This document shows, in pieces, positions 37,601 through 48,500 of a stretch of 64,000 nucleotides of DNA. Position 1 is the stretch's first letter; the number at the start of each line of letters is the position of its first letter. The DNA lies in contig OX335644.1 of the NCBI GenBank assembly GCA_946894095.1, forward strand, positions 10,955,595 through 11,019,594, written 5' to 3'. The notes beneath the pieces are model-generated. The model had not been told where the DNA came from and ran no database searches. It worked only from the letters and a program-made list of their open reading frames with translations. Origin of the DNA: Incurvaria masculella. Lineage: Eukaryota > Arthropoda > Insecta > Lepidoptera > Incurvariidae. Both the position numbers and the translations under genes were made by a program.

Positions 37601-38530
37601 TGTAACGGGCCTTCAGCCCTTACACAATTTGATTGACGATATGATTTCTAAATTATTGAAGTACATAAATCTTAACTTCAATTTATTGATTAATATAGAT
37701 TTTGAGTTCACAAGTACACATATCGTTCGCAAGTGCTTACTTCGATTGGGATTCAGTAAATGAATGACTAATGGGAGCTGCAAAGATATTGGTAGGTAAC
37801 CCATGCAAGTCGTATATCATGTAGGTACCTATGGACTTTGGACACTGAGTTATGCGACTTCTTGTTAGCGCCGGGCTGTGCGGAGGAGTCGGCGCAAATC
37901 AATGTGTGGAGAATAGTGAAGCCGCTTAGAAAAACGAGGAGCCTTGCAAGTCGTATTGTCTTCAATAGTATAATTCGCGTGTTCAAGTGCTGTGTGGATT
38001 CTGACTTTCTTGTCTTTTCTTGATTGTCTTCCATCCGCAGCATTTAAAGAAAATGTAAAATTAATCAAGGAATTGGAAATCGATAAGTTACAAAATATGT
38101 TCAAATATGCTATTCTGTTTGTATTCTTAGCCACCTTCTTCTGTGTAATGTAGTTATTAATATTATGTGTGCTTTCTTCATGACTCTGCCTAATAAATCA
38201 AAAGTGGATTTAAAAATCAAACCAGTCACATCAAACCAAGCCAAACATCTCACAAGGCAAACCTAGAGGCCCCGCGGCAAAATAAGATAAAATACGTAAT
38301 GAAGTCTCGTGCGAAAAAAAATACATGTTGTTTTATAACGACAACATCCATTATTCATAAAGTTATTTGGGGCAATATTATGCTCTCGGTTCTCTTAGTA
38401 TCCAATATTGGCTAGGAAAAGGAAAAATAGCGACCTATTTGAAACTGTGGATCAAGCGCTTTTCCTTTTTGGTGTAAATGAAATGATAACAAAACAATAG
38501 AACTACGTACATTGCATACTAGATGTTCGG
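34690..38530. other. Intergenic DNA, no gene seen
   Basis: AT-rich with many short open frames. Overlapping frames on both strands at 37768-38134 show no motif. 37195-37245 has a degenerate GATTGAATT run. Confidence 0.35.
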
Positions 38531-38535
38531 TTTTT

Positions 38536-38915
38536 TTTTATGTGACTGGACATGGATGGCTAATACCACACCTTCTGTCATGGTATTAGCCCAAAACACC
38601 ACATGGGAACTAGGTGACATGCCAGGACCTTCCTTATATTGCACGGCTACATTGAACTGGATGGAAAACACGGACAATTTTCATTGCCGCTTCGACCATC
38701 GTTCATCCAATGCGATGGTACCAACCCGGGCGGGATTAACCCTACCACCTAGTAAGTAAGGAGGGGACCTACAGTTTAAAGTGGAATCCGAACCACGGCC
38801 AACCTCTCTCAACGGTCGAATGGTCACCCATCCAAGACCAGACCGGACCCAGCGTTGCTTAACTTCGGAGAGCGATCGCCGAAGTGTCGCGCCACTGGGC
38901 CACTGAGGCCCGCCC
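38536..38915 (-). mobile_element. SINE with 5S-rRNA-like head (best-preserved copy)
   Basis: On the minus strand, 38868 down to 38822 reads CCGAAGTTAAGCAACGCTGG, then GTCCGGTCTGGTC, then TTGGATGGGTGACC. This is the internal promoter (A box, intermediate element, C box) of 5S rRNA. Upstream lies a non-5S stretch (GGCCTCAGTGGCCCAGTGGC). The body and tail are the same as in the tRNA-headed family: CGGTACCAACCCGGGCGGG-like block, GAACTGGATGGAAAACACGG and ACATGGATGGCTAATACCAC (plus strand). Pol III transcription from the internal promoter is inferred. Confidence 0.88.
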
Positions 38916-39042
38916 TTGTTGTGTACCAACAAACAGATTAATTAAATGATAATTGTATGTATTTAATGGATACGACATTTCCGTTAACGCATCGTATTCA
39001 GGTATTGAAAATAATCAGAAAAAGTTTTTGGTCTGTATATTC

Positions 39043-39113
39043 GTCGGAAGCAGGATTCTAACCTGCGACTTTCGGATCACATATCCACTGCTCTACTGCC
39101 GAGCTATCCCGAC
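39043..39113 (-). tRNA. tRNA-like sequence, probably a pseudogene or tRNA-derived repeat head
   Basis: On the minus strand, acceptor arms GTCGGGA and TTCCGAC pair fully (one G-U). The D arm is GCTC-GGCAGTA-GAGC, and the T arm contains GCAGG-TTAGAAT-CCTGC. The anticodon arm is poor: stem GTGGA/TCCGA has a mismatch and the loop lacks the usual T33. The T loop has A in place of the usual C of TTC. These defects argue against a working tRNA. I see no SINE body next to it. Confidence 0.45.
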
Positions 39114-39230
39114 AATAACATCAATCAGAAAACAAATTTTAGCCATGGCCTTATTTCAAAGCTTCAACCTACGTAAATGGATAGTGGATTAAAAATAATT
39201 CCTGGACCATAATAACTAAGTTTGACATAA

Positions 39231-39360
39231 ACAGTCGTATTCAGAGAGAACCTGTCTAAACTTAGTACGAGATTAGCACCGGACTAACCATACAAAAACC
39301 GGTTTAGTCCGGCAATAATCCGCGCACTATATTTAGTCCGCCCACTCTGAATACGACAGT
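39231..39360. mobile_element. Palindromic MITE, complete copy
   Basis: It is bounded by ACAGTCGTATTCAGAG and CTCTGAATACGACAGT, exact inverted ends of 16 bp. A central foldback pairs ACCGGACTAACC with TTTAGTCCGGC. Four related copies occur in the window. Confidence 0.8.
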
Positions 39361-39736
39361 TAGGGGACTGATCAAACCCCGAGCCTATGCCATTAGATTA
39401 GGTTACTTTTTTTTAGTAAGGAGAGGCAAGTTGGTTTGGGTTAGGTTAGGTAAGATGAAGATGATAGACATAATGTATCGTCGAATATCCCTGGTGGACG
39501 CTTCCTCTCACCGTGTCTCTGGCTGGAAGCCACTTTGCACTTTCATATCGTCCGCTGATGGTGAAGTATCACTCGTAACGTGGCGCAAGATTGAACTTTT
39601 CATCTCGACGGCTCTGCACTCCTTTGTGCACATTGACATGCATATTTAGCAAATATATGTAAATGTAATGAAACGGAATTCCTGAAATATATTTAGTGAA
39701 GTCTCAAAGAAATTGTTTCGGTGCTTTTAAATATAC

Positions 39737-39832
39737 AGTCATTCAGAGTGAGCCTGTCAAAACTTAGGATTAGCACCGGACTAACCATTCAAAAACCGGT
39801 TCGACCGCCGCCCACTCTGAATACGACGGAAT
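39737..39832. mobile_element. Palindromic MITE, shortened copy
   Basis: ACAGTCATTCAGAGTGAGCC and CACTCTGAATACGAC bound the core TTAGCACCGGACTAACCATT. It lies 380 bp from the complete copy in the same orientation. Confidence 0.7.
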
Positions 39833-40378
39833 GTGTATACATAATTGCACGGAATATTGAGGACATAATTGTCTAGTCAGTTTTTCAGCTTGAATACGTA
39901 CTGTGTACTGTAGGGTAAACTTGCAAGCCTCCCGATATTAGGATACTTTCTTCCTGTGAACCTGAATGCCCTAAATGGCTTGATGAGCCAGACAAACTTA
40001 TGTATAAATAAAAAATACGAGGTGCTGGGACATGAATATATTACGAGATGCAAATGTCAACACACTCTATGTGTATAATATATTATACAATACAGGTATA
40101 ATAAACAATATATAATATACAATATACTAATCTATGAACACACTCGTTTTTACAAACATAAAAACGGTCGCTATGGACGGAAATTCAAATTGTGTAAGGG
40201 CAGAAGGCCTGTGGAAGGAATTAATAATCAATAATCATAATTGATCATTTTATAAATGTTTACTGCACGTAGAAACTCATTCGTAATAGATTTAGTTTGA
40301 ATACCTATTGGAAAAAGGTTTAGTGTTCATACAAAATTATTCATATAATCAATGTAAAAGAACACAAATGCAAAAAGC

Positions 40379-40450
40379 CTCGTGTTGGACAAGCGGGCGG
40401 CTCAGATGCAGGATGATCTGGCGGCGATCATCGAAGATGGAAGAAAAAAG
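40379..40450 (+). other. Short coding-like stretch, unrecognised
   Basis: The plus frame reads LVLDKRAAQMQDDLAAIIED then GRKK, a strongly amphipathic, helix-forming segment in a locally GC-rich patch. It has no convincing acceptor upstream. A possible donor GT follows AAAAAA at 40450. It might be an orphan exon or a scrap of a transposon protein. Confidence 0.2.
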
Positions 40451-41124
40451 TGCATATCAAAATATTCTCATAGTTATACAAATGATATCTCAAGAATAGG
40501 TATAGAGGAATTACTTCACGAAGCCACTGAATAACTATAAAAATATACAAGAAATTATTACAATTTTATTTTTAATTACTTTGAGTAGGTAGTTATGTAA
40601 ACAAGTAAGATGCTTAAAATATGTGTGATGATAAAGTTAGCGCCCACAAACGTTCCTAAAATGACTAAGCCACAGAATAACTTGCCTAAAAATGCTCACA
40701 GCACGATATAAATTCGAGACACACGTATTCACTGCGTCCGCTGTCTCTGCAATATACGCATTACGGAAACACACGGTTTAACTCGGCGCACAAGAATCGC
40801 GAAGGTAAATGTCGAAGACTGAAATACAGGGCCTAATAAATGTCACTGTCAATGTCAAACTATTAAACAATAATTTCGCTGCCAAAGACCGCTGCCTATT
40901 TTGATCTCTTCGTTTATCGTGTTTGAATTTATTATTAAAGCCCCTTTCAATCTAATGACGCCTAAATACGCCTAGTTTTATTTGCGATTTGTGCATGGAC
41001 GCCAAATTCTGTGTTTTGGTTACAGAAGAATCAGCGGCATGAATCTTTCAGGTGTACTTTTACTTTACCCCTTCGCATGTTGTGGTAAGATCAGAGAATG
41101 TTTCTGAACGAGAACTGGTGCTTC

Positions 41125-41245
41125 ATAGCCCTACAGACCTCATGGCAACTAGGTACCTTGCTAGGGCTTCCTTATATTGCACGGCTACATTGTACTGAAT
41201 GGAAGACATGGACAATTGTCATGCCGCTTGGACAATCGTTCAGTC
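41125..41245 (-). repeat. SINE body fragment joined to a second repeat
   Basis: AACTAGGTACCTTGCTAGGG, TTGCACGGCTACATTG and GACATGGACAATTGTCATGC are SINE body. At about 41238 it switches to the repeat below. Confidence 0.65.
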
Positions 41246-41425
41246 AGTCAGCATATTTGCGTCCACTGCTGGACAAATGCCTCTCCAATTTTTCTCCAGT
41301 CCTCCTGGGCCTCAGCGGTACGGAAACACTGCATTCCACCGACACACTTGATGTCGTCGTCCCACCTGACGGGTGGTCTTACCACACTCCGGTTTCCTGT
41401 CCACGGTCGCCAGTGTAGGACACGG
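41240..41425 (+). repeat. LINE 3'-end-like repeat (CCACTGCTGGACAAATGCCT family)
   Basis: GTCCACTGCTGGACAAATGC, CGGTACGGAAACACTGC, GATGTCGTCGTCCCACCTGA and CGGGTGGTCTTACCACACTC recur at 62358-62512. From memory, similar text ends RTE-type LINEs in moths. Confidence 0.65.
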
Positions 41426-42426
41426 TTACTCCAACGGTCGTTCATTAATTCAGTGCAATTGTACATACCTACCAGAGCGGGATTAACCAAATTGTTACGT
41501 GGATCCCGAATCACAAATGTCTAATCCCTAAGGCGTCTCCTGCGTGTAATAGAAGAATGAAGTGGAACCATTTCTATTATCTTAATATGCTGTAACCCAC
41601 ATTTGCTATTTACCCATTCTTTGGCTAGATCGCCAGCTGCATCATTTCCATCATTAATTATTTGCAAAAAAAATGTGGGAAGAATCATATAGGCCATTAC
41701 CTGTGGCCAGGACCTCTTAATGTGCCTGGCGACGCCCATGAGCTTTCAAACCTTTAAGGGGGCTGCGAAAACCATGCCGGCCGGTCAGGTGCTTTTTCAC
41801 ACTATGTGTATGAAAAAAATGTATGCCTGTATAAGATGCCCGTCGCTCCACTCTTAAGTCTGCGACCACATTACTTCTTTCTCAAAACAATTATCACCGA
41901 CATTATCTGATATAAACGTTCAGAAACAAATTTATGAATTCTTGTGAAAGAGGTAACAAAAATAGCCAAAATACTTTTTCAGTCAGCAACATGTCGAAAT
42001 GGCATTTTTCAGAGAATGGTGCAATCACAGTCAATTTTATAAGGAATTCACTGGCTATTTTGTGTGCATTCATTAAGCTGAATCTCATGGTTTTTAGGCA
42101 CCCATTACAACATATTTTGTAGAAAATTAGTTCATCCTAGGACTTGAATGTGGGCAACACGGCAACGAAATGGTTAGTTTGAAATCTAATTTTTACGTAA
42201 TATTTACCACCGAGGTCAATACACTTTTTCCATTGAATGCATCACTATTTAGAAATTATACCCTTCTCTTAATAAAGACAAGCTCCTGAATTGGTACCTA
42301 GTTTCTTCAGGATGCAGTGGAATAGGCTTATGCCGTGAGAGTAAGTTTTAAATTAGCGGTCCATCTCCAGTAATATAAAAATAGGTTCATAAATGATTCT
42401 CTATAAAAAATATGTTTTTTCCATAG

Positions 42427-42528
42427 ACCAATCGGACGAAGACTCGAGTAGCGACTCTTCAGCGCCGGCAACCAAGCGACCGCGTGCTGACACACTTGGG
42501 GCCTCCTCCACCACGTCAGATGGCTCCG
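42427..42528 (+). CDS. CMTR1: CMTR1 first visible coding exon
   Basis: Acceptor CCATAG precedes it and donor GTAATT follows. It encodes [20 protein letters not shown] and a Ser/Thr-rich tail. It starts mid-codon, so at least one earlier coding exon exists. Confidence 0.85.
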
Positions 42529-45500
42529 GTAATTATTGTAGTCACCAGCAATGCGACTAAATGATGGAAACAAATTATTATGCATCCCATAGTATGTATA
42601 TTCCAATTTTGTCCTATTTATCATAGACTAGCAGCCCGTCCCGGCTTTGCACGGGCATAATATAATTAAAATAATATTATTTTGTCACAATGATACACAA
42701 ATAAACCCTTCTTACGTAGAGTTCCTAAAAAAAGAGCATATACCTACATTGAAATATTTGAAATAAAAATAACAAATGTTGCTGTTGCGCTCTGGGAACT
42801 TCTCTGTTTCAAAGAATAAGACAGGCTCCGTGATGAGGAAGATGCAACATGTCCACAAAAAAGACAATGTGCATAGTGTATGATTTGGTAAGATTTACGA
42901 AAATGTTAATTTCAAAACGACTTATAGCTAAAAGTAAACCATGACCGCTGTAGTAAAAAGTCGAACAAAAACCAAATAGATTCTAAATCTTGATTAAATT
43001 AGCTATGTCTGATGACTAATCTTTTTAAGATGTTCTTACTTTATCATTGCGTAATCCACCTCCAAAGTTATTGTATAAAACGCGCGAAAAATGCGAACTT
43101 TCGGACCTTATAACTTAGAAACCAAACACAATTTTACAATGCCAATGGTCATCAGACATCTAGTTCGATCAAATAAAGCTATTTTAAGCAAAATTTTGGA
43201 GCTCTGACAAGAAATATGGGCGTGATCTTCTTTCCCCTTTTGTATGGGGAGATGAGCGGGATGGGCCACCTTAAAGCCAGGGAGTAAACACTATTAGATG
43301 TTGTTTTATTTTTCACTAAATAATTAGCTTAACTGTTATTATGATACTTTTGAGATTACTGCGGTCGTTAGACATGTTTGAAAAATGTTACGGCTTTTGA
43401 GAATGTCTTTGGAGAATTTATCTTCCTGCCGCGTGAAAAGCCGTAACATTTTTCAAACTTGTTTAACTGTTACTAGCTACCTACAACTACTACTATAACC
43501 TACAACTATATAAAGTATTTAATCGAAAATCTTAAAAACTATTTAAGTCACTTATTTATTAGGATAACTAAATGTACAACATATATTAATGGGTCTAGTT
43601 CTGAAAAGAACTTTTTGAATGCGTTTAGTTACCTACTAAACTAATTATCATCAAGCGACAAAATATTATCAAGCGACAATTGGAACAGGCTCCCGGAGGA
43701 AGTGATTAGTGCCGCTTCAGTGAACAGCTTTAAAAACAGACTTGACACTTATACAAAAAATCATAAACTTTAGACTTTTTACAGGAATAAAAAAAAAACA
43801 AAAAAAAAAACAAGTGCACCCCCAGTTACCAACTCAGATGTACACGCATCAGCTTTAAGCTGCTAGTGTATCGAGACAATAATAATAATAATAAAATTTC
43901 TTAAATTCCGCACACGGCTGCTGCGTAGGGAGCCGACTGACTCCCCTCCCGTACCTCTGAGTGACGCCTACAAACTCTTAAACGCATAGTTGGCCGAGCG
44001 CAGTTTTTTCTAATTTTTAAACTCATGATATCTTCCGAATGAAATGTCCGAATCGAATAATTCAAAAAGTAATAGAAAGGTATTGAAACAGTCTTAAATA
44101 ATAATTTATTTATTTTGATAAGGATAAGGAGCCTTTTCTAGCGGTGGTATTTAAATTTTTATTTTAAAATAAATCCACACTTATTGTGACATAACTATAA
44201 TAGTTAGATGCATGCTGTCGTGACATTTCTATAAAATTGTATTACAACATTTTGTTCTATCGTGAATGTTTTCGCAGCGCACGCGATGTAAGGAACATCC
44301 TTGGTAATTTTTTTGCACCTTGGGTTACGTTATCGGAGTTTTTGTAAGGATCCCTAATTTTTTTAAGATAAAACATAGCCTATGTCCCTCGCATAGACTG
44401 TAGCTTTCCAACGGTGAAATAATTTTTCAAATCCGTTCAGTAGTTTCAGAGCCTATTCGGTTAAAATACACAAACAATCAAACCTTTTCTCTTTATATAA
44501 TGGTATAGATAATAGTATGGTTCTTACCATAAATCATCCCCCAATAATAAAATAGCGCTCCAGCTTAGCACAAAGAAAATGTACTTCAGGTGTCCCCGAG
44601 TCGGAGGTAGAGGCGGCGCTAGCTCGAGTGTACCACGCCGATCGCGCGCGGCTTGTTACCTACACGGAGAGCGGCCCGGAACCGCGCAGCAGCGTCAGCG
44701 AGAACTGCTCCTCGCCCGGCGACGAGCTGCCCGTCTTTGCAGACCAAGAGCTCCGTACTCTTACGCGCTCCTCCTTCGGCGATGACGCTAATAAGTTCTA
44801 CGACAAGAGTTCCGATGAAGGTAAGTAAGTTAGGGTCGGAAGGCAATGATACTCTTAATCTAGCCAATCCTGTGATTTTACAGTTCTCCCATTACTTTGA
44901 AAACTTCTTGACTCTGCTATACTTTTTGAGGTTTTACCATGAAACGGGCATATCAGTTTATCAATGACAATTTTGAAAAAAATACAAGCATAGATAGCAT
45001 TTTTCTTGACATCTTCAAAATTTATGACTCCCATTGCAAAACGTTTTATTTCAGCAAATTTATTTAATTTTAATTTAATATTGTCACCAAAACTATTTTT
45101 TATAGTATAGATGACACTCTACGCTATCGCAGTGCTTATTTCATTTCATTTCATTTATTTAAACTTTTTGGTAGTCAAACTACACCAAGTTACGTCACAA
45201 AGATTCGCATGTACAGATGTTAATTTCTTTTTAAGGTCCGAGCGACAAACAGCCTGAAAGCAATGCATACACCAACCAAGCAGCCATGCGCATGATGAAC
45301 AAAATGGGCTACCGTGTAGGCAAAGGTCTAGGGAAGTACGAGCATGGCCGCACGGAGCCTGTGGAGGCGTCGACACAAAAGGGCCGCCGTGGTCTCGGTC
45401 TGAAGCCGTCCAAGGTTGGCCCAGTGCCCGCAGACTTTAAGTGGAGTCCTGATGACTCAAAGTCAGAGGCCAAGGAGGAAGTGGTTGGTGACTATTCTTT

Positions 45501-48500
45501 TCCTGTGTTTTGACCTTAATTTTTCACTCACACGGTTTATTCCGTCACACCTATCAGTAACTATTAGAAAGTGCAAGGTCTGGCTTCTGTCTGTTCGTCT
45601 GTATGCCCAAAACTAGAGAATCATTTACCCGATTTTGATTTGGTTGGTAACTACGTTTGTTCTTGGATCAATACGGCTTGATTCTTGCCCTTCTACTTAC
45701 AATTACTAAATTTTAAATTATCTAAAAGGTGTGTCCGCCCAAGGTTATGCCTTTGCCGGCCTATTTATTTATGACCAAAAATACCATAATAATTGGTTAT
45801 CATGGATAAAAACTTAAATGTACATTGGTGCCATTTATGGCCCCAGAGAATATTCCTTCTCAGTAGCGGGAGCATAAACACAACGATACAGCTGTATCGA
45901 TCTATAAAAGTGTTTTTGTTTCGCTTTTCATGCAAACCGAAACGAGAAAGAAATATGTTTATCGGTCAGCATAGTTGTATCGTTCGTTTGTGCTCCGCTG
46001 CATGTTTGATATGAATTTGTTTAGTAATTTAGGGTTTTATATGTTCTCAAGACAACTTTAATAACCTACAATAACATATATTCCTTCAGTATAATGTCAT
46101 TAGTGCAATATAATTCAATTTTTAACTAAAAATCAAACTGTAACCTTACATTTTCAGACATGGATGCCGAAGCCACCAGATGAACCTCTTTCGGCTGACG
46201 ATCTGGACAAGTGGCTGGGGAAAGGACCCAAAAAGTTGACCATTGAAGATGAAATTGAGTTTTGTAACGAGGGTATTCTTCGAGGGGTTATTGAAGCCAA
46301 GGTATTTACGTAGGCATACAATTTAGATATCGAAGGAAAACTTGAATCATAAATTAGACCTTTGAAAAAAAAAGTGTTGCGTAAATTGATGATTTCAGAG
46401 TATGGATTGAAAAGGGACTAGTAATAAAGTGAGATTCCTATACTTAGTATCTTAGATTTTTTCTATGAAACCTCCCAGCTAATAAATGTTTCTTCTCAGC
46501 ACAGGGCCTGTTTAGAGAGATTCGTTGTTCATCATAACCTCGTGCATTCAATATGTTACGCCTGACCATTACTGGATGAGCTTATATCATATAAATTCCT
46601 TTCCATAGAACGTATTCGACACGCTAGACGCGGAAGATTTGCGAAAGGCCCGCTTCCGCAGTAACCCCTACGAGACGATCGGCTCGCTGTTCTTCCTGAA
46701 CCGCGCGGCCGTGAAGATGGCCAACCTGGACGCCATATTCGAGTTCATGTTTACGAGTCCGCGCAATGAGCGGGGGCAGAGCGCGGTTGAGCGCGGCGGG
46801 CTGCTCTACTTCGCGGACGTGTGCGCCGGCCCGGGCGGCTTCTCCGAGTATGTACTATACAGAAGAAAATGGAAAGCGAAAGGTATGTATGTATGTATTT
46901 TCTTCTTCACCCTATTGAGAAGTTTCTTTCAGCACCTATTGATACATATTTTTTGGATTAGTCTACCTATTTTGCAAGAAGGTTCATCTGCAAAAACAAG
47001 TTACTTAGCTCAAAATGTTTTTTAAGTTATTTGAAACAAGTGCGAGTCGGACTCGCACACGAAGGGTTCCGGACCATCGAACAAAAAATAATACAAAAAA
47101 TCACGTTTTTTGTATTATTTTTAATAATGTAAATTAAAGGGGGCCCCCTTTAATTTAAATTATTTTATAATCTTACCTATTTTTTGTTATAGCGGCAAAA
47201 TAAATACACAATCTGTGAAAATTTCAGCTGTCTATCTGTTACGGTTCCTGAGATACAGCCCTGTGACAGACGGACAGACGGACGGACGGACGGACGGACG
47301 GACGGACAGCGGAGGCTTAGTAATAGGGTTCCATTTTCACCCTTTGGGTACGGAACCCTAAAAATATAATGCTCTATGGCTCTACTTGTCTAGTTGGCTA
47401 CTTAGCCTTCGTTCATTGTAACGCATGACGGTGACTTCATACATATTTTTAGATTAGGTCACCATTATTACCATGTGTCAAAATCTTCCTGGACCTACAG
47501 TCATACAGCTATGATGGAGTATCACGCGAGAACATTTGCATGCTATGATCTACTATCACATTAATTGTTAATCTAAATAATTGAACCTTAGGGCAATCTG
47601 CTCCTTCTCGAACAATTTTTGGATGGTTAAACGATGGTTAAACGCCTTAAAGATGACAACAAAAGTGCACAGCCACCCACCATCGGCAGTAACTGCAGAA
47701 AATGTGTCGACTATTAAATTGCCTACGAATTACATAAAAGGATATAGATAGAATCTTCGGCAATCGTTTGGTTATTGTTCATACCATCTAACATGAATAT
47801 CTTGGCGTTAGGGAACTTTGTTGTGTTGGATATCTTGAGTGCTTTCCGAAACGGATAAACAAGCCCGCATATTTTGGTGCAGAGAAATGTGACTATGTTT
47901 CGAAAATGGGTCATCGAGGCGTGTTTCTGAAATTGTTAACGGGGACAAAACATGGATACATCAATATGATCCGCAATGCAAGAAGCTTTCGTCGGTATAG
48001 AGAATTGTACACAACAGACGCATTGCCCAAAGTTTCCAAAGCTGTGCAGGAATCACGACCAACGACTGTAAGAGCATGATACATACATTTCCCTGAGAAC
48101 AAAGGTAGAATACAGTAGCTAAGAATCTGGTATTTAAACACTGAATCTTCCACCTTACGTTACTTCCCTGGAATTTCTTTTTCCTCCCAATTGTTGTGGA
48201 TAAAATAATAGGAGAGTTTTTTTAAGCGCCTACGAAACAGCAATTTTTTGACCTATCGGACGAAGACTGGAATAAATGTGGATGTAAATTTTCATAGAGA
48301 ATAATTGAGAGTATTTGAAAAAATATAATATAATTTATAAACATTTATTGTTTACTTTTCCCGTGTCTCAAAATGATTACGTATACACAATGTAACCAAT
48401 GATTTTTAGTAAAGTTCACAAAGCTGTTTAAATTTCATAATTACTCTCTCTATGCGAGTCCAATTCGCACTTAACCGGTATTTTGTCATTTTATTGAACA

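Noticed and set aside
37768..38134. Overlapping frames on both strands as a possible small gene
   Set aside because: No motif; frames overlap in all directions, as expected by chance.
38822..38868. 5S rRNA gene
   Set aside because: Only the promoter region is present, and the SINE body continues from it.
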